Shown here one piece after another: positions 63,410-64,000 of a stretch of DNA of 64,000 bases. This DNA is from Rhizophlyctis rosea (taxonomy: Eukaryota > Chytridiomycota > Chytridiomycetes > Rhizophlyctidales > Rhizophlyctidaceae), in assembly GCA_027596075.1 (NCBI GenBank), contig JADGJC010000030.1, forward strand, positions 62,001 through 126,000, in the 5' to 3' direction. The notes under the pieces were generated by a model. The model was not told where the DNA came from. It saw only the letters and a program-made list of their open reading frames with translations, and made no database searches. Positions within the stretch are counted from its first letter, which is position 1; each line of letters begins with the position of its first letter. Position numbers and translations under genes: made by a program.

Positions 63410-64000
63410 TTCAGATAGACAAAGCTCGGTACGTAATTTTCTTATGCTCTTTACTGAATACACAGGTATTGCAATATTTCCAAAACAGTGCACAATATAC
63501 TATTCTCAATCGTGGCGGTTCTGAACCGCGATGGTCAAGTGTGCATAAAAATAGCAACCGCGTTGAAGGTGCAGATTCAGGGTTCCGACTCTTCCGAGTC
63601 CCAACTGACGCGCTATGCGAGGCTTCATGTGGCTGGGAATGGCAACTCAGCAAGCCTCCACATGGCGCTGCTCATTGGCATGCACGATCATCCGCATTGC
63701 AACAACTGCATCCCCTCAAAATCCACATCGCCTTGCCTTGACCCATCTCATCCGCGGTGTGGCAAGCAACTGCGATATTGTACATATAGAAGAGACGCGG
63801 TGGTCGCCGTTGCTACGGTGTTGGACAACCTGAAGTAGTGCATCAACAAATTTGCTTGTACGTATCGTCGCGACCATAACCGGGTCTGGTTGGCGGGTAT
63901 CCCAACAGCAGTTGGCAGAATCAGCCTTCATCTGTCTTACAAACTTTGCCGTATAGCACTGGCAAGAATCCTACATAATTTATACCGCGCAATATGTCCA
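63410..64000. other. Right end of window, no gene assigned
   Basis: Holds the 5' flank and possibly the missing first exon of kynureninase. Open frames on both strands (63488-63838 plus, 63716-63931 minus) show no domain. Confidence 0.35.

Noticed and set aside
63097..63741. 214-codon plus-strand open frame
   Set aside because: Left part is antisense to kynureninase exons with clear conserved motifs; no domain of its own and no splice sites.

Overview
The window is nuclear DNA of an intron-rich fungus. Nearly every gene is broken by short introns (mostly 43-100 nt) with GT/AG ends and CTAAC/CTGAC-like branch points. The content includes fungal chitin synthase, a Zn(II)2Cys6 transcription factor, a WSC-domain surface protein and kynureninase. 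It also includes families kept mainly in animals and early-diverging fungi: full-length KDM5, NBS1, TMEM223, a DUF4504/C1orf74-like protein, DUF4203 and ZGRF1. I infer an early-diverging, probably chytrid-like, fungus; this is inference, not a database match. No transposon, tRNA, rRNA or CRISPR array was recognised. All exon models were built by hand from splice-site phase and family similarity.

Layout. 0-10 kb: 3' end of exocyst SEC3, a HAD phosphatase (-), a DUF4504-like protein (+), and an 11-exon KDM5 histone demethylase (-). 10-17 kb: a mitochondrial-type PPR protein (+), a TMEM223-like protein (-), a membrane-anchored CAP/SCP protein (+). 17-25 kb: a small orphan gene (-), a 17-exon ZGRF1-type helicase (-), and bifunctional purine enzyme ATIC (+). 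25-32 kb: a zinc-cluster regulator (+), an orphan secreted glycoprotein (-), a gene-poor stretch and a WSC membrane protein (-). 32-43 kb: F-box/WD40 protein (-), glycosyltransferase-like protein (+), Ser/Pro-rich orphan (-), DUF4203 membrane protein (-), NBS1 (+). 43-53 kb: long upstream region plus chitin synthase (+), an orphan spliced gene (+), ribosomal protein L26 (-). 53-64 kb: membrane-anchored prolidase-like M24 protein (+), F-box-like protein (-), bacterial-type PARG (+), GST (-), Gfo/Idh/MocA oxidoreductase (+), ATG10 (-) and kynureninase (-).

Functional links. Four genes act in genome maintenance or chromatin (KDM5, ZGRF1-type helicase, NBS1, PARG), but they are not adjacent and I see no sign of co-regulation beyond chance. 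Several neighbours are divergent pairs sharing short 5' regions (KDM5/PPR, ZGRF1/ATIC, DUF4203/NBS1, L26/M24, F-box/PARG, GST/oxidoreductase). A recurrent feature is a very short first coding exon (16-52 nt), usually ending in phase 1; this probably hides the start codon of ATG10 and possibly kynureninase.
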